From: Vibrio cortegadensis
Lineage (GTDB): Bacteria; Pseudomonadota; Gammaproteobacteria; Enterobacterales; Vibrionaceae
Reading direction: 5' to 3'
DNA: 64,000 nt
Assembly: GCF_024347395.1 (NCBI RefSeq)
Contig: NZ_AP025472.1
Span: 186,001 to 250,000, forward strand
Part shown: in pieces, positions 41,652-49,965 of the stretch
How positions within the stretch are numbered: the first letter of the stretch is position 1
Layout: the number at the start of each line of letters is the position of its first letter
Notes under the pieces: model-generated
What the model saw: only the letters and a program-made list of their open reading frames with translations
Databases searched by the model: none
What the model was told of the DNA's origin: nothing
Translations under genes and position numbers: made by a program

Positions 41652-42272
41652 CTACGGTAAATTTTGGATCTGATAGGTGCAGCGTCGCTCACCTTGAGTG
41701 ATATGTTCTGAACGTTGAACCGTGTACGCCTTACCAAGTAGTTGTTGGAAAACATTTAATTCAGATTGGCATAGGTTAGGGCAGCGAGTTGCTGCTTTAC
41801 AGATCGGGCAGTGATTCTCTATCAGTAAGAAACCGTGCTCATTTTTGATCAGCTCAGCCATATAGCCCTCTTGTTCACGAAGTTTGGTCAGCGCTTCAAG
41901 TTTCTCTTCTAGGCTATTACAGTCGGCCAACGCTTGTTGGTATTGAGCCAGCGTTTGGCTTTCGCGCTTGGCCGCGACTTGAGCTAAGCCTTCTGGGCCA
42001 AATAAACTTTCTACCGCATCAATCATCTGCACGGTGAGTTCACTGTGACGATCGGCAAATTGCGCATGACCTTTTTTCGTCAAAGACCAATGACGGGTCG
42101 GTCGTCCGACTTTCACTTTGACGTCATGAAAGGCCAAAATACCATCGTCTTCAAGACCTTGGAGGTGTTGACGAGCCCCCATTGTGGTCATGTTAAGATC
42201 GTCAGCCAGTTGCTTTGCGGTGACGGCTCCATCCCGTTTGATGCTGTGTAATATCCTATCGATGGTCTTCAT
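41652..42272 (-). CDS. Winged-helix transcriptional regulator with C-terminal Cys cluster (COG2345/SufR-like)
   Basis: 206 residues. Seen: N-terminal HTH (MKTIDRILHSIKRDGAVTAK, LADDLNMTTMGARQHLQGLE), the wing KVGRPTRHWSLTKKGH, a helical middle, then a Cys cluster C155-x2-C158-x5-C164-x3-C168 with a late C198. This layout resembles SufR-type regulators, which bind an Fe-S cluster, though the spacing differs from SufR, so metal or cluster binding is an inference. Targets unknown; no suf or isc genes are in the window. The upstream region (42273-42530) is shared with the glpX 3' end. Confidence 0.8.
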   Translation of the reverse strand: MKTIDRILHSIKRDGAVTAKQLADDLNMTTMGARQHLQGLEDDGILAFHDVKVKVGRPTRHWSLTKKGHAQFADRHSELTVQMIDAVESLFGPEGLAQVAAKRESQTLAQYQQALADCNSLEEKLEALTKLREQEGYMAELIKNEHGFLLIENHCPICKAATRCPNLCQSELNVFQQLLGKAYTVQRSEHITQGERRCTYQIQNLP

Positions 42273-42385
42273 TGTGTCCCTGCCTTATGATTCATCTTCA
42301 TTATGAAGTATGAGCTTAATAAAGCAAATAACTTACTATCCAGAAATTATGGACTACAGCAGACGGAGTGTGAATTGCCATCAGA

Positions 42386-42418
42386 TCAAAAACGCAGCCG
42401 GAAGTGGCTGCGTTTGAT
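42386..42418 (-). terminator. Intrinsic terminator after glpX
   Basis: AAACGCAGCC (42390-42399) pairs with GGCTGCGTTT (42406-42415), 10 bp, loop GGAAGT; read on the minus strand it ends in TTTTTGATC. It lies about 115 bp past the glpX stop, beyond a repeat array. Confidence 0.85.
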
Positions 42419-42444
42419 GTAGACATTCGTTTGTATAGCGCCAA

Positions 42445-42508
42445 GTTTAAAAGCTTAAAAGCTTAAAAGCATAGAAGCATAGAAGCATAGAAGCTTAAAA
42501 GCTCAAGG
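42445..42508. repeat. Octamer tandem array downstream of glpX
   Basis: Eight-base units GCTTAAAA, GCTTAAAA, GCATAGAA, GCATAGAA, GCATAGAA, GCTTAAAA (42453-42500), with degenerate units on both sides (GTTTAAAA, GCTCAAGG). It ends about 23 bp from the glpX stop codon. Confidence 0.88.
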
Positions 42509-42530
42509 CTGAAAACATAACGTTAGAAAC

Positions 42531-43538
42531 CTACAGGATAAAGTCGCGAACTTCAGCGTCTTTACGCTCTAAGTAGTGAATCGACTTGATGCGACGAATG
42601 GTGCGACAGCGACCGCGGATCAGCAGTGTTTCTGTTGTCGCGATATTGCCTTTGCGTGTGATGCCCTCAAGTAGATCGCCTTTGGTGATCCCTGTAGCGG
42701 CGAAAACCACATTGTCACTGCGTGCCATATCATCCATTTTCAGTACGATATTAGCTTCAACGCCCATCTCTTTACAGCGAGACAATTCTAGCTCACCGTG
42801 AGTGCGGTTTTCAGGTGTATCCCCTTTCACATCATGACGCGCCAACAATCGGCCATGCATGTCGCCATCTAGAGCTCGAATAACCGCCGCAGAAACTACG
42901 CCTTCAGGAGCGCCGCCGATGCAGTACATCACATCCACTTCGCTGTCTGGCATGCAGGTTAAAATAGACGCCGCTACATCGCCATCAGGCACGGCAAACA
43001 CTCGAACGCCCATTGCTTGCATTTGGGTGATCACTTCATCATGGCGAGGTTTTGCAAGGGTGGTGACCACTAAAGTATCAAGGGTTTTCCCTAATGCTTT
43101 TGCGATGTTTATTAGGTTCTCTTCCAAAGAAAGATGCAAATCGATCACCCCTTTTGCACCAGGGCCGACAACCAATTTCTCCATGTACATATCAGGGGCT
43201 TTTAGGAAGCTGCCTTTTTCGCCAGCCGCTAGAACTGCTAATGCGTTCGATTGTCCCATCGCGGTCATGCGAGTACCTTCAATTGGGTCTACCGCAATAT
43301 CCACTGCATCGCCACCGACACCGACTTGCTCACCAATAAAGAGCATTGGAGCATCATCGATTTCACCTTCACCGATAACAATCTCACCGCTGATTTCAGT
43401 TTTGTTCAATAGGCTACGCATCACTTCTACTGCGGCACCATCTGCGGCGTTTTTATCGCCACGGCCAAGCCATTTATAACCAGCGAGTGCTGCACCTTCG
43501 GTTACACGAGAGAATGCCATTGCCAAATCGCGTTTCAT
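42531..43538 (-). CDS. glpX: Fructose-1,6-bisphosphatase class II
   Basis: 335 residues. Hydrolyses fructose 1,6-bisphosphate in gluconeogenesis with Mn2+. Seen: MKRDLAMAFSRVTEGAALAGYKWLGRGDK at the N-terminus, metal-site GEGEIDDAP (about 57-65) and VDPIEGTRMTAMG (about 83-95), VGPGAKGVIDL, CMPDSEVDVMYCIGGAPEGVVSA (about 194-216) and ATGITKGDLLEGI. Colinear with E. coli GlpX over its whole length. It stands next to zapB as in the conserved enteric order, but no glpF or glpK accompanies it here. Confidence 0.97.
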   Translation of the reverse strand: MKRDLAMAFSRVTEGAALAGYKWLGRGDKNAADGAAVEVMRSLLNKTEISGEIVIGEGEIDDAPMLFIGEQVGVGGDAVDIAVDPIEGTRMTAMGQSNALAVLAAGEKGSFLKAPDMYMEKLVVGPGAKGVIDLHLSLEENLINIAKALGKTLDTLVVTTLAKPRHDEVITQMQAMGVRVFAVPDGDVAASILTCMPDSEVDVMYCIGGAPEGVVSAAVIRALDGDMHGRLLARHDVKGDTPENRTHGELELSRCKEMGVEANIVLKMDDMARSDNVVFAATGITKGDLLEGITRKGNIATTETLLIRGRCRTIRRIKSIHYLERKDAEVRDFIL

Positions 43539-43867
43539 GTTGACTCCAAATAAATGAAAGAGAGATAAATAGGAAATTTTGGCAAGATTTTACCATATCA
43601 GAAAGGTAACGTTTGCCTTTTTCCATCGCTTTAGTGCTTGCTGGTTTTAAAGTTCGCCTGCAATGTAGATTTTTATGGGTAACGGATACGCGATTTGGCT
43701 CACTTGAGGTGAGAAAAGTTAGGCTTATGTCAATTTGCGTTGTTTTTTTGAGCGAATGGTAAAAAATATCGAATATAGGGAGTGTCTATCTGCGCTGTGC
43801 TGAGTAGAATGAAGCAATATTAGTGAAGTAACCTTCGCCCAATCCAATAAATCATAGGAAGGCCCAT
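43539..43867. other. Divergent intergenic region glpX | zapB
   Basis: 329 bp with promoters for both genes. A small hairpin CTCAC-TTGAG-GTGAG sits at 43699-43713. No open frame or RNA gene is convincing. The zapB side ends with AGGAAGG as ribosome site. Confidence 0.5.
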
Positions 43868-44110
43868 ATGTCTTTTGAAGTACTAGAACAACTGGAAGCT
43901 AAAATCCAAACTGCTGTTGACACAATTGCACTACTGCAAATGGAAGTTGAAGAGCTTAAAGAAGAGAAACAGCAACTAGCAACTGAAGCGACTGAGCTAA
44001 AAGCAAACCGTGAAGAGCTAGAGCAAAAAGCTCAACAGATGGAACAAGAACATTCAGCTTGGCAAGATCGCATTCGCAATCTTCTAGGCAAAATGGATGA
44101 CGTAGAATAA
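43868..44110 (+). CDS. zapB: Cell division protein ZapB
   Basis: 80 residues, almost entirely coiled coil (heptads through LEQLEAKIQTAVDTIALLQM, VEELKEEKQQLA and onward), rich in Glu, Gln and Lys. ZapB stacks at mid-cell and links FtsZ rings to MatP via ZapA. Seen: the N-terminal MSFEVLEQLEAKIQ typical of ZapB, length equal to the family norm, and W near the C-terminus (HSAWQDRIRNLLGKMDDVE). Own promoter and terminator. Confidence 0.95.
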   Translation: MSFEVLEQLEAKIQTAVDTIALLQMEVEELKEEKQQLATEATELKANREELEQKAQQMEQEHSAWQDRIRNLLGKMDDVE

Positions 44111-44160
44111 GCGATTAGCTTTGCCTTGGTAAAAGGGCGAATACGTTACTAAAGAATACG

Positions 44161-44196
44161 AAAACGCCTGCTGAATGTTCAGCAGGCGTTTTTATT
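44161..44196 (+). terminator. Intrinsic terminator after zapB
   Basis: ACGCCTGCTGAA (44164-44175) and TTCAGCAGGCGT (44178-44189), 12-bp perfect stem flanked by A and T runs; probably bidirectional, serving also rraA, whose stop is at 44246. Confidence 0.9.
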
Positions 44197-44245
44197 TGTG
44201 TTATCTATCAGTCATTCGCTAACGCACGTGAGAGGTGACGCCAAT

Positions 44246-44788
44246 TTAGTCGTTAGATTCAAGCTCATCTTCGTCATCAAGCTCGTCTTCTTCATCTAAT
44301 TCGAATTCAATATCTAACGGCTCTTGGGAAAGGATGATGCCTGTATTATCAGCGTAGAGGTAATCTTCAGGTAAGAAGGTCACACTGCCAAAGTTCACGG
44401 GTACATCAATTTCACCAATGTCTTTTTGAGTCGCGCCGACAGGGATAGAGGCAAGTGCTTGGATGCCGATGCTCATGTCTTCAAGTTCATCCACTTCACG
44501 AACGCAGCCGTAGACCACAATGCCTTCCCATTCGTTCTCTTCAGCAAGAGTGGCAATGTCGGCATCAATGAGCGCTTTACGCAAAGAGCCCCCGCCATCG
44601 ACCAGTAAAATACGACCTTCGCCGTTCTCTTCTAAGACAGAGCGGATCAGCCCATTATCTTCGAAGCATTTTACTGTGGTGAGTTGACCAGCAAAAGAGG
44701 CGCTACCACCAAAGTTGCTGAACATTGGCTCTACGACATCGACCTGATCTAAGTAGACATCACACAGGGCAGAGGTGTTGTATTCCAT
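44246..44788 (-). CDS. rraA: Ribonuclease E activity regulator RraA
   Basis: 180 residues. Binds RNase E C-terminal region and lowers its activity; fold shared with methyltransferase-like aldolases but without catalysis in this role. Seen: MEYNTSALCDVYLDQVDVVEPMF, NFGGSASFAGQL, ILLVDGGGSLRKALIDADIA (about 73-92) and VVYGCVREVDEL, which match RraA through residue 160. The last 20 residues are an acidic tail (EFELDEEDELDDEDELESND), longer than in E. coli (161 residues). Follows menA by 77 bp; the two are commonly co-transcribed. Confidence 0.95.
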   Translation of the reverse strand: MEYNTSALCDVYLDQVDVVEPMFSNFGGSASFAGQLTTVKCFEDNGLIRSVLEENGEGRILLVDGGGSLRKALIDADIATLAEENEWEGIVVYGCVREVDELEDMSIGIQALASIPVGATQKDIGEIDVPVNFGSVTFLPEDYLYADNTGIILSQEPLDIEFELDEEDELDDEDELESND

Positions 44789-44865
44789 AGCGTACCTTCT
44801 CTTTTAAATTATCAATCTGATTTGAGTATATCGGGCGCTGAAGCCAATGCAATGACAAGGCTCAA

Positions 44866-45783
44866 TTAACTCACTAGAGTTTGAGCTATCACGACTCCTG
44901 CAAATAATAGATTGGTAATGAGCGAGCATTTTACGATAACCGGCATCATCGGCGCGATTTGAGCGGGTTTATCGGCGGCCCAAACGGCTTTACTGTGCTT
45001 GATTACCATGATTAAGCTTAGTAGGAATGGCAGGCTGATCCACAGGGGTTTGCCTTGTAAGGTGAGATAAAGCGTAAAAGCAAACAGTGCGCCCCCTAAT
45101 AATAGAGAGTGATACTGCTTGGCTTTCTGTTGGCCTAGTCTCACGGCAACGGTGCGTTTCCCACACGCTTCATCGTTTTCAATATCGCGCATGTTATTGA
45201 TGTTCAGAACGGCAACAGCCAGTAAACCACAGCCTAATGATGGGAGAAACAATCCAAACTCAAGATTACCCGTGTGCAAGAAGTAAGTGCCCGACACGCC
45301 AAGTAAACCAAAGAATATGAAAACGGAAATATCACCTAACCCTACGTAGCCATAAGGTTTGCTGCCCATGGTATACGCAATGGCGGCAATAATGGCGAGC
45401 ACGCCGAGTCCGATAAACGCCAAGATACTTTCAAGACTACTGAGGGCATAAAAAACTAAGCTCAAACCTGAGATGATGGTCAGTATGATATTCAGCGCAA
45501 TGGCTTGTTTCATGACTTTCGGTGTGACCGCGCCAGATTGCATGGCTCTGACTGGGCCAAGACGTTCATCGTTGTCTGTGCCTTTTACTGCATCCCCGTA
45601 GTCATTCGCAAGGTTAGACAGTATTTGCAGCAATGTGGCAGTGAGAAAGGCCAACAGAGCGACAGGCAGAGAAAAATGACCAGCTGAAAAAGCGAGACTA
45701 CTTCCTGTAAGAATCGAGACTAAAGCGAGAGGGAGTGTTTTTGGTCTTGCGGCATCAAGCCAGATCAGGAGTGACTGTTTCAT
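44866..45783 (-). CDS. menA: 1,4-dihydroxy-2-naphthoate polyprenyltransferase
   Basis: 305 residues, about nine membrane segments. Prenylates 1,4-dihydroxy-2-naphthoate to demethylmenaquinone. Seen: RPKTLPLALVSILTGSSLAF at the start, the Asp-rich substrate motif NLANDYGDAVKGTDNDERLGP (about 58-78), the second motif NINNMRDIENDEACGKRTVAVRLG (about 195-218), and hydrophobic C-terminal segments. Full-length compared with E. coli MenA (308). A terminator for the upstream hslVU operon stands before it, so it has its own promoter. Confidence 0.96.
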   Translation of the reverse strand: MKQSLLIWLDAARPKTLPLALVSILTGSSLAFSAGHFSLPVALLAFLTATLLQILSNLANDYGDAVKGTDNDERLGPVRAMQSGAVTPKVMKQAIALNIILTIISGLSLVFYALSSLESILAFIGLGVLAIIAAIAYTMGSKPYGYVGLGDISVFIFFGLLGVSGTYFLHTGNLEFGLFLPSLGCGLLAVAVLNINNMRDIENDEACGKRTVAVRLGQQKAKQYHSLLLGGALFAFTLYLTLQGKPLWISLPFLLSLIMVIKHSKAVWAADKPAQIAPMMPVIVKCSLITNLLFAGVVIAQTLVS

Positions 45784-45834
45784 TCGGTATTCATAGTTTT
45801 ATACAATAAAGTCAGTATACGCGCTTTTTTTGAT

Positions 45835-45866
45835 GAATAAAAAGCCCACTCGAAAGTGGGCTTAGA
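45835..45866 (-). terminator. Intrinsic terminator after hslVU
   Basis: AAGCCCACT (45842-45850) pairs with AGTGGGCTT (45855-45863) around a 4-nt loop; on the minus strand it is followed by TTTATTC. Located 60 bp past the hslU stop. Confidence 0.9.
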
Positions 45867-45924
45867 ATTAGATCTCAGATAAAGCTTTGAATACGGATAT
45901 TCAGTGAGTTGAAAATCGGTTCAA

Positions 45925-47262
45925 TTACAGAATGAAGCGACTTAAATCTTCATCATCAACGAACTCGCCTAATCGTGAGCTAACGTATTCTGAATCGATG
46001 GTTAACTGGCTGCCTGATTTCTCTGTTGCATCAAATGAAATCTCATCCATTAGGCGCTCCATCACGGTATGCAAGCGACGTGCACCAATGTTTTCAGTGG
46101 TTTCGTTCACTTTCCATGCCGCTTCTGCGATTTGGTGAATGCCTTCCTTGGTGAATTCGATATCAACGCCTTCGGTTTTCATTAGCGCAACGTACTGCTC
46201 AGTCAGTGACGCTTTTGGTTCTGTTAGAATACGCTCGAAATCATGGCTAGAAAGTGCTTCAAGCTCAACTCGAATTGGTAGACGACCTTGTAATTCAGGG
46301 ATCAAATCAGAAGGTTTCGCGACTTGGAATGCACCCGATGCAACAAACAGAATGTGGTCAGTTTTAACCATGCCGTGTTTGGTTGAAACGGTGCTGCCTT
46401 CAATCAGTGGAAGCAAATCACGCTGAACCCCTTCACGGGAAACATCTGGGCCTGAGCTTTCGCCACGTTTACAGATTTTATCGATCTCATCGATGAAGAC
46501 GATGCCGTTGTTTTCAACGTTGTAAATCGCATTCTCTTTTAGCTCTTCAGGGTTAACCAGTTTTGCTGCTTCTTCTTCGGTTAACGCTTTGAAGGCATCT
46601 TTGATCTTCATCTTGCGTTTTTTCTTGGTGTCGCCAGCAAGGTTTTGGAACATGCCTTGCAGTTGGTTGGTCATCTCTTCCATGCCCGGAGGAGCCATGA
46701 TCTCTACGCCCATTTGTGGCGCGGCAACATCAATGTCGATCTCTTTGTCGTCCAGTTTGCCTTCACGTAGCTTCTTGCGGAAGATTTGACGAGTGTTAGA
46801 GCTGGTCTCTTCTGCTGGTTGCTCGTTTTGACCCCAAGCATCACGAGCGGGTGGCAGTAGGGCATCTAAAACGCGATCTTCTGCTTGCTCTTCAGCGCGG
46901 TATTTTACTTTTTCCATCGCTTGTTGGTGCGTCATCTTCACGGCTACATCGGTCAGATCGCGAATAATGGTTTCTACTTCTTTACCCACATAACCCACTT
47001 CGGTGAACTTTGTTGCTTCCACTTTGATGAAAGGTGCATTAGCTAATCGAGCTAAACGACGAGCAATTTCTGTTTTACCAACACCGGTAGGACCAATCAT
47101 TAGGATGTTTTTTGGTGTCACTTCTACACGTAAGCTCTCTTCAAGCTGCATTCGACGCCAGCGGTTACGTAGAGCAATCGCGACAGAACGTTTAGCGTTA
47201 TCTTGACCAATGATGTGGCGGTTCAGTTCGTGAACAATCTCACGAGGAGTCATCTCAGACAT
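45925..47262 (-). CDS. hslU: HslU ATPase/unfoldase of the HslUV protease
   Basis: 445 residues. Hexameric AAA+ ATPase that unfolds substrates for HslV. Seen: TPREIVHELNRHIIGQDNAK, Walker A GPTGVGKT at residues 57-64, the pore motif GYVG, the I-domain insertion (about 110-240), Walker B IVFIDEIDKI (about 253-262), sensor SGAFQVAKPSDLIPELQGRLPIRVEL, and the C-terminal RFIL tail that docks in HslV. Full length (E. coli 443). Starts 49 bp after the hslV stop, same transcript. Confidence 0.98.
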   Translation of the reverse strand: MSEMTPREIVHELNRHIIGQDNAKRSVAIALRNRWRRMQLEESLRVEVTPKNILMIGPTGVGKTEIARRLARLANAPFIKVEATKFTEVGYVGKEVETIIRDLTDVAVKMTHQQAMEKVKYRAEEQAEDRVLDALLPPARDAWGQNEQPAEETSSNTRQIFRKKLREGKLDDKEIDIDVAAPQMGVEIMAPPGMEEMTNQLQGMFQNLAGDTKKKRKMKIKDAFKALTEEEAAKLVNPEELKENAIYNVENNGIVFIDEIDKICKRGESSGPDVSREGVQRDLLPLIEGSTVSTKHGMVKTDHILFVASGAFQVAKPSDLIPELQGRLPIRVELEALSSHDFERILTEPKASLTEQYVALMKTEGVDIEFTKEGIHQIAEAAWKVNETTENIGARRLHTVMERLMDEISFDATEKSGSQLTIDSEYVSSRLGEFVDDEDLSRFIL

Positions 47263-47311
47263 GTTTATTCCTTAAAATCTATTCAATGCATGGTTGATGC
47301 GATACACAACA

Positions 47312-47866
47312 CTATTTTTTGGTGTCTTCGCTGTTGTCAGCGTCAATGTCTAGTTCTTCAATAGTGTGGTGGTGGTTGGTGAATACGCAAATATCACCAG
47401 CAATTTTTAGTGATTTTTCAGCGATTTCACGCGCATCTAGATCCGTGTTCTCTAAAAGAGCAATCGCGGATGCTTGAGCAAAATTACCGCCAGAGCCAAT
47501 GGCAATGAGGTCATTTTCAGGCTGAACCACATCGCCATTCCCGGTGATGATCAATGATGCGGTTTCGTCAGCGACAGCAAGCAGTGCTTCTAACTTTCTT
47601 AGCGCGCGATCGCTGCGCCAATCTTTTGCAAGTTCAACGGCCGCTTTGGTTAAATGACCTTGATGCATTTGAAGTTTGCTTTCGAAGCGTTCAAATAGAG
47701 TGAAGGCATCAGCAGTGCTTCCAGCAAATCCAGCCAGAACTTGATTGTTGTAGAGACGACGAACTTTACGTGCGTTGCCTTTCATTACGGTGTTGCCAAG
47801 AGATACTTGTCCATCACCCGCGATGACGACTTTATTATTACGGCGTACAGATACAATAGTAGTCAC
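47312..47866 (-). CDS. hslV: HslV peptidase of the HslUV protease, GTG start
   Basis: 184 residues from GTG 47866. This start is chosen because mature HslV must begin with the catalytic Thr after initiator Met: GTG-ACT-ACT-ATT gives M-TTIVSVRR, and AGAGG lies 8 nt upstream. The same frame stays open upstream to an ATG that would add 22 residues and bury the catalytic Thr, so it is rejected. Seen: TTIVSVRRNNKVVIAGDGQVSLG, GFAGSTADAFTLFERFE, SLIITGNGDVVQPENDLIAIGSGG and TNHHHTIEEL. C-terminus is slightly longer than in E. coli (176). A sigma32-type promoter is upstream. Confidence 0.96.
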   Translation of the reverse strand: MTTIVSVRRNNKVVIAGDGQVSLGNTVMKGNARKVRRLYNNQVLAGFAGSTADAFTLFERFESKLQMHQGHLTKAAVELAKDWRSDRALRKLEALLAVADETASLIITGNGDVVQPENDLIAIGSGGNFAQASAIALLENTDLDAREIAEKSLKIAGDICVFTNHHHTIEELDIDADNSEDTKK

Positions 47867-47962
47867 GAGTTGGCCTCTATTATTTAGATTACTTATTACT
47901 TGAGCTTCCGTGTGGTATCCGCGGGAACTCACATAAATGAAAATATGGTTTCGATAAAAACT

Positions 47963-47993
47963 ATATGAGGATAAAGAGAAGCGAATTCAAGGG
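47963..47993 (-). promoter_or_regulatory. Sigma32 (RpoH) heat-shock promoter for hslVU
   Basis: Read on the minus strand: CCCTTGAA (-35, 47993-47986), 15-bp spacer, CCTCATAT (-10, 47970-47963). This agrees with the sigma32 consensus CTTGAAA / CCCCATNT. It lies about 97 bp before the HslV GTG and directly after the ftsN terminator, as expected for the hslVU heat-shock operon. Confidence 0.8.
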
Positions 47994-47994
47994 A

Positions 47995-48024
47995 CAAAAA
48001 AGGGTAAGCGTTGAGGCTTACCCT
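47995..48024 (-). terminator. Intrinsic terminator after ftsN
   Basis: AGGGTAAGC (48001-48009) pairs with GCTTACCCT (48016-48024), 6-nt loop; minus-strand transcript continues in TTTTTTG. It is 20 bp past the ftsN stop and ends just before the hslV promoter. Confidence 0.9.
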
Positions 48025-48043
48025 AATTATGTCAATTAATGTG

Positions 48044-48574
48044 TTATTGCGTATCTTTCCAAATTGCGCACGGCTCAATCTTTGCTCGCTGCAGTTTATG
48101 ACGATCTCGCTCAGCATCTCGTTTGAGTTTGTATGGCCCTAAAACAACACGGTACCAACTGCTGTTCTCTTTCTTGCGAATTTTACTGTTGATCCCTTGA
48201 AAAGCGATATCGAGTTTGCGGCTTTCTGCTTGAGACATCGATTTATAAGCGCCGCACTGCATGATGTATGGAATGGCAGAGACAACTTGTTCTTTGGCTT
48301 TCACTTCCACTTCGCGGTTCGGTAATGAATCGACGTAATCCCACTTCTCTTCAGGAGGGGGAGGAAGGGATTTCGCTGGCTTAGGTTTTGGCTTGGTTTT
48401 GACCACAGGCGCTGGTGGTTCAGGATCGTTACTTAAAATATACAGCCCATAACTAAACCCACTTAGCAGAAGAACGGCTAAGAGTCCGATGCGCCACGGC
48501 TTTCGGCGTGGAGCTTGTTTTTTGGTCGGCTTTTTAGGGGCTCGACCGCGCTTTACATAATCTTTATTCGCCAC
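48044..48574 (-). CDS. ftsN: Cell division protein FtsN (SPOR domain)
   Basis: 176 residues. Bitopic inner-membrane divisome protein that triggers septal peptidoglycan synthesis. Seen: cytosolic MANKDYVKRGRAPKKPTKKQ (with the D5 known to contact FtsA), basic stretch, membrane segment IGLLAVLLLSGFSYGLYIL (about 29-47), a short Pro/Lys-rich periplasmic linker, and C-terminal SPOR domain (about 100-176) with MQCGAYKSMSQAESRKLDIAF and WYRVVLGPYKLKRDAERDRHKL. Much shorter linker than E. coli FtsN (319 residues), usual for Vibrio. Confidence 0.94.
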   Translation of the reverse strand: MANKDYVKRGRAPKKPTKKQAPRRKPWRIGLLAVLLLSGFSYGLYILSNDPEPPAPVVKTKPKPKPAKSLPPPPEEKWDYVDSLPNREVEVKAKEQVVSAIPYIMQCGAYKSMSQAESRKLDIAFQGINSKIRKKENSSWYRVVLGPYKLKRDAERDRHKLQRAKIEPCAIWKDTQ

Positions 48575-48647
48575 AGCATTATTCGACAGTTAAATTCTCT
48601 GCTCTCATGGTAATCCAGATTGAGTGGATAGAACAGTAGGAGAGATA

Positions 48648-48686
48648 AAAACGGAAGCAGCGCACTAAAATGCACTGCTTCAAATC
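48648..48686 (-). terminator. Intrinsic terminator after cytR
   Basis: GAAGCAG (48654-48660) with CTGCTTC (48675-48681), extended inward by GCGCA/TGC pairs with a mismatch; on the minus strand followed by CGTTTTTATC. About 40 bp past the cytR stop. Confidence 0.8.
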
Positions 48687-48723
48687 ATTTTCATTCTTTT
48701 AGGCTTTTAAAATCGACAAGCAA

Positions 48724-49731
48724 TCAACTCATTCGTGGTGGCGCAGCACTGCCGCGAACGATCAATTCAGTCTCAAGGAGCCTTGAACCAGCACTGACTT
48801 CGTTCCCTTTGAGAAGCTCTAACATCATCAATACGGCTTGGCGTCCAATTTCATATCGAGGCTGAGAGATGGTCGTCAGAGGTGGATCGCAATATTCAGA
48901 GAATTGAATGTCATCAAAGCCAACAAAAGAGAGATCTTGTGGAACGCGTAAGCCTAGTTTTTTCGCTTCTTGAATCGCTCCAATAGCCATGGTGTCGTTA
49001 TGACAGAAAATAGCGGTTGGCGCTTCTGGTAGAGACAGTAGCTTTCTCACAGCCCTTGCCCCCGCTTCAAACGTAAAGTCACCTTGTACCGTAAAGGTTG
49101 GATTCATGATGATCCCCGCTCGACGCAGCGCTTGCTGATAACCTTGTTGACGGAATTTACATAAGGTTGCCGATTCTGGCCCTGTGATTTGAGCGATACG
49201 CTTGTGCCCAAGTTGGGTGAGATAGTTCACCGCATCAAATGCTGAAGTTAAGTTATCGATATGAACGGTGGGGAGCTCAAGTTCTGGTGCAAATTCACAC
49301 GCCATGACCATCGGAGGAAGGTTTTTCTGTTCAGGTTTACTGACATCAAAAGGAAGGTCGGTCCCCAACAATAGCATACCATCGGCTTGTTTGGTAAAGA
49401 CGAGGTTTACAAGGGAAGACTCACGCTTCTTCTGTTGCCCACTGTCACCAAGGAGGACTAAGTAGTCAAACTCCATGGCGGTATCTTCTATGCCTCGTAT
49501 GATCTCAGTAAAGTAAGGATCGCAAATGTCGGGAATAATGGCGACAATCGTTTTTGATTCATTTCGGCGTAAATTTCTTGCCAAAGAGTTCGGTGAATAA
49601 CCAGCTTCTAAAACAGCATCTTCAACACGTTTACGGGTTGAGGATGATACTTTTTCCGGATTCATTAACGCACGTGATACGGTCGCAGTTGATACTCCAG
49701 CCAGCTGGGCAACATCCTTCATTGTCGCCAT
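48724..49731 (-). CDS. cytR: LacI-family transcriptional repressor CytR
   Basis: 335 residues. Nucleoside-responsive repressor acting with CRP; in Vibrio it also affects biofilm and competence. Seen: HTH MKDVAQLAGVSTATVSRALMNPEKVSSSTR (4-33) with hinge helix NSLARNLRR, periplasmic-binding-like effector domain from about 60 (TIVAIIPDICDPYFTEIIRGIEDTA), DDIQFSEYCDPPLTTISQPRYEIG in the C-terminal part. Full length (E. coli 341). Located between priA and ftsN in the conserved order. A 15-bp inverted repeat stands 28 bp upstream. Confidence 0.95.
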   Translation of the reverse strand: MATMKDVAQLAGVSTATVSRALMNPEKVSSSTRKRVEDAVLEAGYSPNSLARNLRRNESKTIVAIIPDICDPYFTEIIRGIEDTAMEFDYLVLLGDSGQQKKRESSLVNLVFTKQADGMLLLGTDLPFDVSKPEQKNLPPMVMACEFAPELELPTVHIDNLTSAFDAVNYLTQLGHKRIAQITGPESATLCKFRQQGYQQALRRAGIIMNPTFTVQGDFTFEAGARAVRKLLSLPEAPTAIFCHNDTMAIGAIQEAKKLGLRVPQDLSFVGFDDIQFSEYCDPPLTTISQPRYEIGRQAVLMMLELLKGNEVSAGSRLLETELIVRGSAAPPRMS

Positions 49732-49759
49732 ACTAAATCCTCTTAAGTCACTTACTTAC

Positions 49760-49774
49760 ATGCCAACATGGCAT
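49760..49774. promoter_or_regulatory. Inverted repeat upstream of cytR
   Basis: ATGCCA-ACA-TGGCAT, perfect 6-bp arms with a 3-bp spacer, centred 36 bp before the cytR start. Could be an autoregulatory or other operator. The rest of the 234-bp gap to priA holds nothing clear; no convincing priA terminator was seen. Confidence 0.4.
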
Positions 49775-49965
49775 TTAATTATTGTTTTAATGAATGAAAT
49801 ACGTCAGTTACATTTTTTAACGTTTTCTGTTGAGGAGATAGTTTATTCAATTCCAAAGAGAAAGTTACGGGCTGTTTAACAAAAATTACATTGTCTATGT
49901 GACTTCGCTCACGATAAATGTGAATACATTTTCTGATTACATTGTCATTAGGGGCATTCGCACCA

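Noticed and set aside
42859..43479. 206-codon plus-strand frame opposite glpX
   Set aside because: Exact antisense of a highly conserved enzyme gene; its length reflects codon bias of glpX, and the product is Ser/Thr/Pro-rich without domains.
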